A DNA stretch of 64,000 bases from Syntrophaceae bacterium (GTDB lineage Bacteria > Desulfobacterota > BSN033 > UBA1163), in the NCBI GenBank assembly GCA_013388635.1, contig JACAEX010000100.1, forward strand, positions 1-64,000, given 5' to 3'. How positions within the stretch are numbered: position 1 is the first letter of the stretch; each line of letters opens with the position of its first letter. The notes under the pieces are model-generated. The model saw only the letters and a list, made by a program, of their open reading frames with translations, was not told where the DNA came from and ran no database searches. Shown here in pieces: positions 24,160 through 32,307 of the stretch. Position numbers and translations under genes: made by a program.

Positions 24160-24621
24160 TTAAGCTCGATCCAGAAATTCGCAGAGCATCCGTGCGGTCT
24201 CTTCGACGATCGCCGCACACTTCTTCATGCCTCCCTCGTCCAGCCATTTCTGGCGCTCTTCCTCATTATCCAAACGATACCCTATTAGATTGTAACAGCC
24301 GGTACTCCCAAACCTCTCTTCGAACTGTTTCCAGAACTGCTGACACTTCTCATAGACCTTTAAAACCGTCGCTCGGTCCTTGGGGTCTGTCCTCCCCATC
24401 CTCATTCCGATGGCCATGATCGATCCGGTGAAGGCGCCGCAGAGAGACCCTTTACGTCCCACCCCTCCTCCAAACCCGCTGGCCAATTTCGGGATAATGG
24501 AATCCTGGCAGCCAAGATACTCCTTGAAACTCAAGGAGATCGACTCCGCTCAATTGAACCCCTGATCAAAATAACCCTTTGCCTTTTCAGCCACCCGATC
24601 CGTGTGATCGCCCTTTTTCAT
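24160..24621 (-). CDS. C-GCAxxG-C-C family protein, probable selenoprotein (Sec24)
   Basis: With the UGA at 24550-24552 read as selenocysteine, a 153-residue protein starts at 24621 behind a good AAGGAG. It reads ...GYFDQGFN-U-AESISLSFKEYLGC, where the family has Asn-Cys-Ala. Later motifs are intact: GFGGGVGRKGSLCGAFTGSIMAIG, STGCYNLIGY and CAAIVEETARMLCEFL. The family is a putative redox protein with conserved Cys; to my knowledge selenocysteine forms of it have been annotated. A SECIS-like hairpin follows the UGA. A TTG start after the UGA (24534) would lose the conserved N-terminus and has no Shine-Dalgarno. Redox partner and substrate are unknown. It is monocistronic. Confidence 0.87.
24516..24552 (-). 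promoter_or_regulatory. SECIS element and UGA codon of the C-GCAxxG-C-C gene
   Basis: Minus strand: UGA at 24552-24550, then a stem GAT + CTCCTTGA (24541-24531), loop GTT (24530-24528), TCAAGGAG (24527-24520), one bulged U and ATC (24518-24516). Eleven pairs in all, eight of them continuous at the top, with a G in the loop 20 nt after the UGA. This fits bacterial SECIS geometry. Confidence 0.75.
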
Positions 24622-24651
24622 GATCGCTCCTTTTTTCGAGAGGTGAAGTAA

Positions 24652-24696
24652 ACCCCGTCTCCGCATTAAGACGCAGGGCTTTCTGCACGACGGGGT
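24652..24696. repeat. Compound hairpin element, copy A
   Basis: Arms ACCCCGTC (24652-24659) and GACGGGGT (24689-24696) enclose a small GTCT/AGAC hairpin and the string GGGCTTTCTGC. A sister copy with the same layout lies at 27334-27376. Copy A is just upstream (minus strand) of the selenoprotein gene start. Confidence 0.6.
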
Positions 24697-24778
24697 GAAC
24701 CAAATTTACCATTTCCAAATTTAAAAAGCCATACCCTTCATTGAAGGAAGAGAAGGAATGGGTTATTGAGAAAATGCA

Positions 24779-25819
24779 ATGGATCCCATTCCACACAGAG
24801 CCAAGATCCAGACAAAACTTCTTCGGTGGTTCGAAGAGAACGGGAGGGACCTCCCCTGGAGAAATACGCGAGACCCCTATCCCATCTGGGTTTCAGAGAT
24901 CATGCTTCAGCAGACCCAGGTGGTAACGGTCATCCCTTATTATCAAAGATTTCTGAAATCTTTTCCGACCGTTTACCATTTGGCCAGAGCAGACCTCTCA
25001 CGAGTTCTGAAGGCATGGGAAGGACTGGGATACTATTCCAGGGCGAGAAATCTCCATCGCGCCTCAAAGATGTTCGTCAATCACCTCTCCGGAAAATTTC
25101 CTGACAGCTTGGAGTCCCTCCTCACCCTTCCCGGGATCGGCCGATCCACAGCCGGAGCGATCCTCTCATTCGCCTTCAACAAGGAAGCGCCGGTTCTGGA
25201 TGGGAATGTGAAACGGGTTCTATCCAGGGTCTTTGCCATTTCTACGAACTCCAAACAATCTCTCTGGAAAATCTCAGAATCGTTGATCCCAAAAGGCCGT
25301 TCCAATCCCTTCAATCAGGCCCTCATGGACCTTGGCTCTATGATCTGCACTCCTAAAGACCCTCTATGCCCCCGTTGTCCCCTGAACCGTTTTTGTGAAG
25401 CAAGGGCTTTGAGAGATCCTGAAAAATATCCGTTCAAAGAAGTTAAGAAAAAAATCCCACATGTCCACGCCGTCTCTGCAGTGATCCAGAAAAACGGAAG
25501 GGTTCTCCTCACCAGAAGACCTCCAAAAGGGTTTCTGGGAGGTCTGTGGGAATTTCCGAATTGGAAGACTGAAGGAAAAAAGAGGCTGGGGTTGAGCTTA
25601 AAAAATCGGGTTAAAAGAGAGATGGGAATGAATATAGCAGTCAGGAAATCTATCGGAACCCTTAACCAGGCCTATTCTCATTTCAAACTCACGCTTCAAG
25701 TCTTTCACTGCCAGAGTCTCGACAGGAGTGTAAGGGGAAAATGGATTCCGGTTCAAAAACTCCACCTTCTTCCCATGTCCAAAATCCATCGGAAGATTGC
25801 CGAAAAGATCGCTTACTAA
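24779..25819 (+). CDS. mutY: A/G-specific adenine DNA glycosylase
   Basis: The 346-residue protein is a complete MutY. The N-terminal HhH-GPD domain includes GRDLPWRNTRDPYPIWVSEI and MLQQTQV, and the helix-hairpin-helix loop LTLPGIGRSTAGAIL is followed by the catalytic Asp region (PVLDGNVKRVLSR). The [4Fe-4S] loop has four Cys (CTPKDPLCPRCPLNRFC). The C-terminal NUDIX-like domain (about 225-346) has FLGGLWEFPNW and recognises 8-oxoG. It removes adenine mispaired with 8-oxoguanine. The ATG at 24779 has no strong Shine-Dalgarno. Confidence 0.95.
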   Translation: MDPIPHRAKIQTKLLRWFEENGRDLPWRNTRDPYPIWVSEIMLQQTQVVTVIPYYQRFLKSFPTVYHLARADLSRVLKAWEGLGYYSRARNLHRASKMFVNHLSGKFPDSLESLLTLPGIGRSTAGAILSFAFNKEAPVLDGNVKRVLSRVFAISTNSKQSLWKISESLIPKGRSNPFNQALMDLGSMICTPKDPLCPRCPLNRFCEARALRDPEKYPFKEVKKKIPHVHAVSAVIQKNGRVLLTRRPPKGFLGGLWEFPNWKTEGKKRLGLSLKNRVKREMGMNIAVRKSIGTLNQAYSHFKLTLQVFHCQSLDRSVRGKWIPVQKLHLLPMSKIHRKIAEKIAY

Positions 25820-25869
25820 TCCCATCCCTTTCTTTCAGTCTCCTCATCTCCTCATCACCCATCTCTCGA

Positions 25870-27324
25870 TTAGACCGCCGTATCGTTGAAGCGATTACTT
25901 CTCCGCCAGAATTTACAGAACAGATGTGAAACAAAACGATACAATCCATACCCTCCGTACAGGCAGAAGAACGGCATCGCCGGCACTCGGAAGCGCGAAT
26001 AGGCCTCCGGCCCTCCAGAAATCAGTAGCAGATAGAGCATGGTCGTCCAGATTAAGACACCTGAACTTATGAAAGCCTTTCTTCCTACGAAATCCGCTTT
26101 GCTCTCTTCCTTAATGGCTATCAAACGCCAAAGAGCTATCCCGAGACCGATGTAGACAACGATGAGATGAAAACCCGAAAAGGCAAATAACCCGAACTGG
26201 CCTGGCTTTTTCAATACCCATGTCCTTATATATTCCCGGGCTGACATCCTCAAGAGACTTATGCCTGGAGCTCCTTCTTTTAGCTCAAACCCCATATATG
26301 TCAATAGTCCTCTTTCACCCGGGGTAAACAACATTCTCGCAATTCCAAAAAATTGGCTTTTCAGTAACCATGCCGGATGGTCCCGAATAATCTTCATCCC
26401 TTCACGGATCCAGTGCTCGTGCAGTTGTATCTCCGTCCATGTGCGGGTCTCAGGATATAATGTCTGATAGTGCTGATAACCCAAACGACGTTGTGCTTCT
26501 TCGAACGGTATCCGATCCCTTCGGGCAATGATGTCAGCAGCACGATAAAAGAGCAAGGTTCTGCTATGGATCGTACTGAAGGTTGGACTACCCGTCCAGA
26601 GGTAATTTCGGAGTTGCCAGCCTCCTATCAAAAAGACCCAAGGGATCAAAACCACCATTAAAAGCGTGCAGATCTTTCTCCACCCGTGATGCCAGTATAC
26701 CTTCCAGATCGTGGTCAGTAAGACCATTAATACGAAGATTAAATAATAGGTGATGGGCCTTACCAGCGTCGCCAGGGCCAGAAAAAGGCTGCATGCAACC
26801 AGATGAAGCATCGTCCGGTTACGTTCGTAGAACACATCCATGCCCTTGCTGACCGCCAGACATAACAAAAAGGTGAACAACGTATCTGAAAGCACTACCT
26901 GCGCACTCAATAAAGAGGACGTGTCCAGGGCAAGTAAGACAGCACCCATTAATGCAATGCGACCTCCCCACAACGTAACGCCCATGCGATAGGTGATGGC
27001 GATTGTCGCTGAGCTGAGCAAAATCTGCATAAGGATCACCGGCACATAGGAATATCCGAAAATCCAAAAAAGACCGGCCAAAAATAGGGGATAGCCAGGC
27101 GTTCTCATCATTTCAGGAATACCGGGCTTGTCAGGATGAATAGTAAGTCTGCCAGTCTGCAATAAGGCTTTGGCGGGATTGATGTAGGTTGCGGAATCGG
27201 GCAAGAAGATGCGATTCGGGTCGATTCCATGCACTGCGAAAAACAGCGTAACTCCGGAAAGTGCTACAAGGGATAGCACGATCACTAACCCCATTTTCTC
27301 TTTCCGGCTTACTGTGAGCCGCAT
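25870..27324 (-). CDS. Multi-pass membrane glycosyltransferase (GT39/ArnT-like)
   Basis: A protein of about 484 residues with roughly ten transmembrane helices. The first helix (MGLVIVLSLVALSGVTLFF) is followed by an extracytoplasmic loop with DPNRIFLPDSATYINPAKAL, the acidic region seen in polyprenyl-phosphate-sugar-dependent glycosyltransferases of the GT39/GT83 (PMT_2) class, then GYPLFLAGLFWIFGYSY. It probably transfers a sugar from a lipid-linked donor to a lipid or protein outside the inner membrane; donor and acceptor are unknown. The start is uncertain: ATG at 27324 is favoured, and a GTG at 27354 would place the start inside a hairpin repeat. Probably co-transcribed with rnr upstream. 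Confidence 0.8.
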   Translation of the reverse strand: MRLTVSRKEKMGLVIVLSLVALSGVTLFFAVHGIDPNRIFLPDSATYINPAKALLQTGRLTIHPDKPGIPEMMRTPGYPLFLAGLFWIFGYSYVPVILMQILLSSATIAITYRMGVTLWGGRIALMGAVLLALDTSSLLSAQVVLSDTLFTFLLCLAVSKGMDVFYERNRTMLHLVACSLFLALATLVRPITYYLIFVLMVLLTTIWKVYWHHGWRKICTLLMVVLIPWVFLIGGWQLRNYLWTGSPTFSTIHSRTLLFYRAADIIARRDRIPFEEAQRRLGYQHYQTLYPETRTWTEIQLHEHWIREGMKIIRDHPAWLLKSQFFGIARMLFTPGERGLLTYMGFELKEGAPGISLLRMSAREYIRTWVLKKPGQFGLFAFSGFHLIVVYIGLGIALWRLIAIKEESKADFVGRKAFISSGVLIWTTMLYLLLISGGPEAYSRFRVPAMPFFCLYGGYGLYRFVSHLFCKFWRRSNRFNDTAV

Positions 27325-27333
27325 TTTCGGCGA

Positions 27334-27376
27334 ACCCCGTCCGTGTTCAATCACGGGGCTTTCTGCGGGGCGGGGT
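27334..27376. repeat. Compound hairpin element, copy B, overlapping the rnr 3' end
   Basis: Arms ACCCCGTC (27334-27341) and GGCGGGGT (27369-27376), inner hairpin CCGTG/CACGG and GGGCTTTCTGC, as in copy A at 24652-24696. It covers the last codons of rnr, so the RNase R tail DPAPQKAP is written by the repeat. Confidence 0.6.
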
Positions 27377-29597
27377 CAATTGAACGATCGTCCGCTTTTT
27401 GGGTTGTCCTTTGAATCAGTCCAAAATCGATCTGTCTTCGCTCCACATCGACCCGATCCACCCTGACTTTGACTTCGTCTCCGATCCTGAAGGTCTTATG
27501 GGTTCTCTCACCCACCAGGCAGTACCTCTTCTCATGATAATGGTAATAGTCGTCATAAAGGCTCGTCACCCTGACCAGGCCTTCCACAAAGATGTCCTTC
27601 AACTCTACGAAGAAGCCGAAAGCGGTCACGCCGCTGATCACACCATCAAAGACCTCACCCACCTTATCCCTCATAAAACGTATCCGGTACCGGTCGAGAA
27701 TCTCTCTCTCGGCCTCCATTGCCACCCTTTCCCTCTGTGAAAGATGGTCTGCCTTTCTGGCTAGCTCTTCTCGTAGAGACCCGGTCGCCTCGACCGAGTC
27801 TGCGACTTCCGAAAACCTTCCGTTCCTTTTCCAAACGATCCCTTTCAGAACCCGGTGGACGATCAGGTCAGGGTACCTCCGGATCGGAGAGGTGAAATGG
27901 GTATAGCTGGCCGAGGCCAGCCCGAAATGGCCTACGTTTTTGGCCGAATATCTGGCCCATTTCATCGATCGAAGGAGGATATTGTTGATCACCCTTTCCT
28001 GAGGCTTTCCTTTCGCCTCCAGAAGAACCCTCTGAAGATCCCTGGGAGAATGATCCGATTCCTCTCTCATCGTATAGCCCAAATGGGAGATGAATCGCCG
28101 AAACTCTTCGATGGCCTCCGGCCTCGGAGGCTCGTGGACCCGGTAAAGAGAAGGGATGCCTCTCTCTTCAATGAAATGGGAAACGGCCTCATTGGCCGCG
28201 ATCATGAATTCCTCGATGATCTGATGAGCTAAATTCCTCTCTGCGCGGACAATATCTTCCGCCTCTCCCTGAAGATTGAGGATGACCTCGGGCTCGGGCA
28301 GATCAAAATCGAGGGCCCCCCTTGCCATCCTCTTCTCCCTCAGCTTCTGGGAGAGAGAAGCCATCCACTCCAGTGGCTGGAGGATCGCTCTGAATCTATT
28401 TCTCATCTCAGCGTCCCCATCCACTAAGATCTTTCTGACGATGGTGTAGGTCAGTCTTTCATTACTCCGGATCACACTCGGATAGAATCGAACCCCTTTC
28501 TCTTCTCCTTCGGGATCGTATCTCAGCTCAACCGTGAGCGTCAGTCGGTCCACCTTAGGGTGAAGGCAGCAGATCTCATTGGAGAGCTCCGGAGGAAACA
28601 TCGGGAGGGCCCGATCCGGGAAATAGACGCTCGTCCCGCGGAGAAAGGCCTCTTCATCCAAAGCGCTTCCCTCTTTGATGTAGTGGCTCACATCCGAGAT
28701 CGAGACAAAGAGCTTCGTTCCTCCGTCCATCTCTTTCTCTATGGAAACCGCATCGTCGAAATCCCTCGCATTCTCGCCGTCGATCGTGAAGGTGGGGATC
28801 CCTCTCAGATCGACTCGATCCCGATATTCACTTGGCGATGGAGAGGGAGGAAGGCTTCTCGCCTCTCTTAACGCAGCCGAAGAAAACCGATGGGGAAGAT
28901 CGTATTTATGGATGATGATCAGCGGAATGACCTCCGGGTCCTCAGGATATCCTAAGATATGAGTAACCCGTCCCTCAGGCCTCGCCCTTTCGGTGGGATA
29001 TCGGGAGATCTCGGCCACGACCAACTGATTCGGTCTGGCCCTCTTCGTCTCGCCGTCAGGGATGTAAACCTCCTGAAGAATCCTCTCGTCCTCGGGGATG
29101 ACATAAGAGTAGTGCTTTGCCTTCATAAATTTACCCACGACCTTGTGCAATCCCCTCTCAATGATCCGGATCACCCTTCCTTCTTTTCCCTTCCTCCGAA
29201 CCGACTCCACCCGGGCGACGACACGGTCACCGTGCATCGCCTCTCTCAGGTTGCGGGGGCCGATGAAGATATCCTCCTCTCCCTCGGCCTCGGGAATGAC
29301 GAACCCGTAGCCATCCGGATGGCACTTCACCCTTCCCACGACAAGGTTCATCTTCACTGGGAGGCCGTAACGATTCCCCCGAATCCTGACGACCTTCCCC
29401 TCCTTCACCAGATCCCTCAACAGGGCCCTGACCCTCTGCCTCAGATTTTTTTCGAGCCCCAGGGATCGAAGGATCTCTTTGAGGAGCAGGGGCCGGTCTT
29501 CCTCCTCCATCAAGCGGAGGACCTGAGCCGCAGAAGGGGAAAGGTCTCTCTCCCTTTGATCTTCTTTCTCTCTCTTTTTTATTCTCTTCTTGACCAT
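27351..29597 (-). CDS. rnr: Ribonuclease R
   Basis: A 748-residue RNase II-superfamily 3'-5' exoribonuclease. Order: an N-terminal basic segment and winged helix (about 20-75, LSPSAAQVLRLMEEEDRPLL), two cold-shock OB domains (about 80-240, with GYGFVIPEAEGEEDIFIGP), the RNB catalytic domain with metal-binding Asp residues in FTIDGENARDFDDAVSIE (about 265-285), SASYTHFTSPIRRYPDLIVHR, and a C-terminal S1 domain (VGEVFDGVISGVTAFGFFVEL). It degrades structured RNA and acts in RNA quality control. The short C-terminal tail after S1 is encoded by a repeat element. The start follows immediately after the YIP1 gene. Confidence 0.96.
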   Translation of the reverse strand: MVKKRIKKREKEDQRERDLSPSAAQVLRLMEEEDRPLLLKEILRSLGLEKNLRQRVRALLRDLVKEGKVVRIRGNRYGLPVKMNLVVGRVKCHPDGYGFVIPEAEGEEDIFIGPRNLREAMHGDRVVARVESVRRKGKEGRVIRIIERGLHKVVGKFMKAKHYSYVIPEDERILQEVYIPDGETKRARPNQLVVAEISRYPTERARPEGRVTHILGYPEDPEVIPLIIIHKYDLPHRFSSAALREARSLPPSPSPSEYRDRVDLRGIPTFTIDGENARDFDDAVSIEKEMDGGTKLFVSISDVSHYIKEGSALDEEAFLRGTSVYFPDRALPMFPPELSNEICCLHPKVDRLTLTVELRYDPEGEEKGVRFYPSVIRSNERLTYTIVRKILVDGDAEMRNRFRAILQPLEWMASLSQKLREKRMARGALDFDLPEPEVILNLQGEAEDIVRAERNLAHQIIEEFMIAANEAVSHFIEERGIPSLYRVHEPPRPEAIEEFRRFISHLGYTMREESDHSPRDLQRVLLEAKGKPQERVINNILLRSMKWARYSAKNVGHFGLASASYTHFTSPIRRYPDLIVHRVLKGIVWKRNGRFSEVADSVEATGSLREELARKADHLSQRERVAMEAEREILDRYRIRFMRDKVGEVFDGVISGVTAFGFFVELKDIFVEGLVRVTSLYDDYYHYHEKRYCLVGERTHKTFRIGDEVKVRVDRVDVERRQIDFGLIQRTTQKADDRSIDPAPQKAP

Positions 29598-29602
29598 CGT
29601 CT

Positions 29603-30580
29603 CTACATTCTCAATCCGCCAAAGAATCCAGTCGATTTAACGAAAAAGGGTAAAAGGACCGCTATGAAAAGGACAATGGCGAGGATCAGGGGCAAAAGAA
29701 CGCTGAGGACCGCTCTTCCTGTACCGATCCCATGTCCCTCCCTTATGCCTAAGATGAACAATACAATCCGATAAAAACTCCCTACGGTGCTGCCTATGAA
29801 TGGAACGATATGGAAGAAGCGGGCACTGTAAGCGTAAGAGATGGCGCGAAAAGTTACCTCGAAACCCCTTCGGTTGCCACCGATCATGATAAGAATAAGG
29901 TGAATCACACAGCTCCACACCAGTATAGAAATGGCCACCATCAAAGGCATCGCAAACACAATCACCATAATGAAGAGAGCATAAGGGAGCACCATCAAAT
30001 TCCTCACATTCGGGGGGACCAGGGGAATGATGAGCAACCATGCCCAGAAAAGGTCAAGAAATCTCCCGATGATCCCGATCATCGCCCCGTAGATCAGCGG
30101 AGGCCAATATCCTTCGCCCTTTCCCACCTTCTCAAAAAACCGGATTGGAGAAAAGAGCGCTTCCCATGCGGTTCTGAAAAAGGCACGGATGAACCCTTCG
30201 CCGCTCTCCCATGGGACAGCACCCCCTTCTGATGAGATCTCTTTCCCTTCCTCCCCTTGGGAACGGCCCCCCTCCGGATACGCCACATCCCCTCTCCCCG
30301 CTTCCGGGCCTTGGGTCGGCTCGGCCGGAGCTTCCAAGGTTTCAGCGACCGGCTCCCTCTCCACCCTGACCCTTCCTCCGATCTCCTGAAAGGCCCTGAC
30401 GTACCTCTCGATCTCCGCCTTTGAAACACCCTTCTTCACAACAATGGGAACCCTCTGCACTAAACTCTCTGCCCTTTCTGGAGAGAGGTCGAACTTCTTC
30501 TGAAGACCCTTGATCAAACGCGCCTCCTCGTCGGGACCAGCCACGGCCAGGCCCAAAAAGATCACCCTGTAAAGCTCCAT
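29603..30580 (-). CDS. YIP1-family integral membrane protein
   Basis: The 325-residue protein has a cytoplasmic N-terminal domain (about 1-80) with LAVAGPDEEARLIKGLQKKFDL and ERYVRAFQEIGGRVRVE, resembling small nucleic-acid/peptide-binding alpha-beta modules seen in front of YIP1-type domains, then a low-complexity Glu/Gly/Pro linker (about 82-125). A C-terminal YIP1 domain follows (about 130-325) with five or so hydrophobic helices and the conserved FREISYAYSARFFHIVPFIG-like segment (here FRAISYAYSARFFHIVPFIG). YIP1 proteins in bacteria have no settled function. It ends 5 bp before rnr. Confidence 0.75.
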   Translation of the reverse strand: MELYRVIFLGLAVAGPDEEARLIKGLQKKFDLSPERAESLVQRVPIVVKKGVSKAEIERYVRAFQEIGGRVRVEREPVAETLEAPAEPTQGPEAGRGDVAYPEGGRSQGEEGKEISSEGGAVPWESGEGFIRAFFRTAWEALFSPIRFFEKVGKGEGYWPPLIYGAMIGIIGRFLDLFWAWLLIIPLVPPNVRNLMVLPYALFIMVIVFAMPLMVAISILVWSCVIHLILIMIGGNRRGFEVTFRAISYAYSARFFHIVPFIGSTVGSFYRIVLFILGIREGHGIGTGRAVLSVLLPLILAIVLFIAVLLPFFVKSTGFFGGLRM

Positions 30581-30629
30581 CTCCCAGCCTCCTTTTATCG
30601 AATTGCCGAGGGTTCCTCCGTACTGAACG

Positions 30630-30692
30630 GAGCGATTCTCAAAACTTTCAGGGAGAGCAGGGATGCTCTCCGTCGCTGATGCTGAATCGCTC
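30630..30692. repeat. Nested inverted repeats in a divergent intergenic region
   Basis: Outer arms GAGCGATTC (30630-30638) and GAATCGCTC (30684-30692), inner arms GGAGAGCA (30652-30659) and TGCTCTCC (30664-30671). It lies between the divergent YIP1 and nitronate monooxygenase genes and is not followed by a T tract. It could be a structured leader of the minus-strand gene or a repeat element. Confidence 0.5.
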
Positions 30693-30765
30693 AGATGACG
30701 TTGTAGTTATCATATCCGGTCTTAAACTACAAGAGGTATTTGTTCCACAGACGGCCCCATGACGG

Positions 30766-30792
30766 TTGACTAATTCCCTTAAAAAATATAAT
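30766..30792 (+). promoter_or_regulatory. Promoter of the nitronate monooxygenase gene
   Basis: TTGACT at 30766-30771, a 15-bp spacer and a perfect TATAAT at 30787-30792, 46 bp upstream of the ATG at 30839. The short spacer lowers confidence. Confidence 0.55.
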
Positions 30793-30838
30793 CTTCATGA
30801 TCGACGATCTCGGTTCAATCTCTCACTGCGGAGGGCCT

Positions 30839-31816
30839 ATGTTCGAAACGAGACTGACGAAGCTTCTCGGGATCAAATATCCGATTGTTCAGGGTGGACT
30901 CCAGTGGCTGGCGACGGCTCAACTCGCCTCTGCGGTATCGGAGGCAGGAGGGTTGGGAATCGTCTCTGCTCTCTCCTTCCCGGATCAGAACAGTTTGAGA
31001 AGAGAGATCCGCAAGGTCAGGGAGATGACCCAAAAACCATTTGGGGTAAATCTCTCCATGCTTCCGGAACTTACGAAAGGAGATAGGACAGAGGAGATCC
31101 TTCAGGTCATCCTCGAGGAAAGGGTCCCTGTGGTGGAGACCTCGGGAAGGAGCCCGGAACCCTTCATCCAGAAGTTAAAAGAGGCAGGCATTAAGCTCAT
31201 CCACAAGGTTCCATCTGTGCGGTTTGCAAGGAAGGCCGAATCGATCGGCGCGGATGCGGTGACGATCGTTGGATTTGAGTGCGGAGGTCATCCCGGGATG
31301 GATGATGTCACGTCCCTCGTCCTCATCCCGACCGTGGCAGACTCTGTTCGTATTCCAATCATTGCGGGCGGCGGCATCGCCGATGCGAGAGGTTTCCTGG
31401 CCAGCCTTGCCCTCGGCGCGGATGGGGTGGTGATGGGAACACGATTTGTCACTACCCAGGAATGTCCTGCCCACCCTAAGATCAAAGAATGGTTCGTCAG
31501 AGCAAGGGAGACCGATACCATGGTCATTCAGCGTTCCATTCGAAATGCGGCCAGGGTGATGAGAAACAGGGCAGCGGAAAAGGCGTACTCCATGGAAGAG
31601 AGAGGAGCCTCCTTAGAGGAGCTTCTCACAGTCATCAGTGGCCTGATGGGCCAGAAGGCTCTTTTAGAGGGAGACCTGGAAGGAGGCGTCATCGCCTGCG
31701 GCCAATGTGTGGGATTGATCCAGGAGATAAAAAGTGTGAAAGAGGTGATTGAAGAGATCGTTCAGGGCAGCCGGTCGATCCTTGAAAAGCTGAATGGCTT
31801 GGCTCAGGGTAATTAG
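30839..31816 (+). CDS. Nitronate monooxygenase / FabK-like FMN enzyme
   Basis: A 325-residue TIM-barrel flavoprotein. The start at 30839 (MFETRLTKLLGIKYPIVQGG) is supported by GGAGG 5 nt upstream. Family marks are the N-terminal PIVQGGLQWLATAQLASAVSEAGGLG, EAGIKLIHKVPSVRFA, GFECGGHPG, the FMN-phosphate loop IIAGGGIADARG and GADGVVMGTRFV. Relatives include class II nitronate monooxygenases, FabK enoyl-ACP reductase and related oxidoreductases; the sequence does not separate these confidently. It has its own promoter and no obvious partner gene. Confidence 0.87.
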   Translation: MFETRLTKLLGIKYPIVQGGLQWLATAQLASAVSEAGGLGIVSALSFPDQNSLRREIRKVREMTQKPFGVNLSMLPELTKGDRTEEILQVILEERVPVVETSGRSPEPFIQKLKEAGIKLIHKVPSVRFARKAESIGADAVTIVGFECGGHPGMDDVTSLVLIPTVADSVRIPIIAGGGIADARGFLASLALGADGVVMGTRFVTTQECPAHPKIKEWFVRARETDTMVIQRSIRNAARVMRNRAAEKAYSMEERGASLEELLTVISGLMGQKALLEGDLEGGVIACGQCVGLIQEIKSVKEVIEEIVQGSRSILEKLNGLAQGN

Positions 31817-31842
31817 TCAAACGATGCCCCATAAGTAAAAGA

Positions 31843-31872
31843 TTTCATTGTTCATTGTTCATCGTTCACTCA
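31843..31872. repeat. Intergenic repeat, TTCATTGTTCATCG words
   Basis: GTTCATTGTTCATCGTTCA-type words just before the stop codon of the minus-strand gene. Relatives are at 32186-32232 and at the window end (63964-64000). Confidence 0.55.
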
Positions 31873-32169
31873 GTCTTTCTTATATCTGAACAACCAGAGG
31901 AGTCCCATCACGATCAGGAGGACAGGCAAGAAATAGGTCCTCACGATTGTGGGGAATGAAATGTGGATGGAGTAGTATCGCGCCCCCAGGATGAAGATCC
32001 CGATGATCGTTGTGATCCAGGCTGCAGGACTCTTTCTGTTCCGAAAAATCCCGCCGAGGCCAAGGGCAATGATGAGCCATGGCCACCCCTCCCGCAACCC
32101 ATATCCTGCACCCATCCGATCTAAGAGAATCAGTACCCCCATCACCATGAGAGCCAGCCCCAGCCCCAT
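31870..32169 (-). CDS. Small four-helix membrane protein (DUF5668/LiaI-like)
   Basis: The 99-residue protein has about four short hydrophobic segments: GLGLALMVMGVLILLDRM, WPWLIIALGLGGIF, AAWITTIIGIFILGARYY and TYFLPVLLIVMGLLWLF. The pattern of two repeated GLGLALIGLGVLFLLDN-like segments is typical of the LiaI-LiaF-like/DUF5668 membrane region. It may be part of an envelope-stress sensing set, but no partner is next to it. The start ATG is preceded by GGGAGGAGGTAGAAG. Confidence 0.7.
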   Translation of the reverse strand: MGLGLALMVMGVLILLDRMGAGYGLREGWPWLIIALGLGGIFRNRKSPAAWITTIIGIFILGARYYSIHISFPTIVRTYFLPVLLIVMGLLWLFRYKKD

Positions 32170-32185
32170 CTTCTACCTCCTCCCG

Positions 32186-32232
32186 AGAGGATCAATGATC
32201 ACTGCTCGTTGATCATTGTCAATTGTTCATCC
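32186..32232. repeat. Intergenic repeat, TGATCATTGTCAATTG words
   Basis: AATGATCACTGCTCGTTGATCATTGTCAATTGTTCAT-type words between the two minus-strand genes, a mixed version of the TTCATTG and GATCATT families. Confidence 0.45.
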
Positions 32233-32307
32233 CTATCTATTGGATCACAAATCTGTCTTGAACCTCTCCCTCCAGATCAACCACTTCCGCCTCCACCTTC
32301 TCTTTTT

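Noticed and set aside
24160-24534. Shorter C-GCAxxG-C-C gene starting at a TTG after the UGA
   Set aside because: It loses the conserved first motif and has no Shine-Dalgarno, while an ATG with AAGGAG lies in frame 29 codons upstream.
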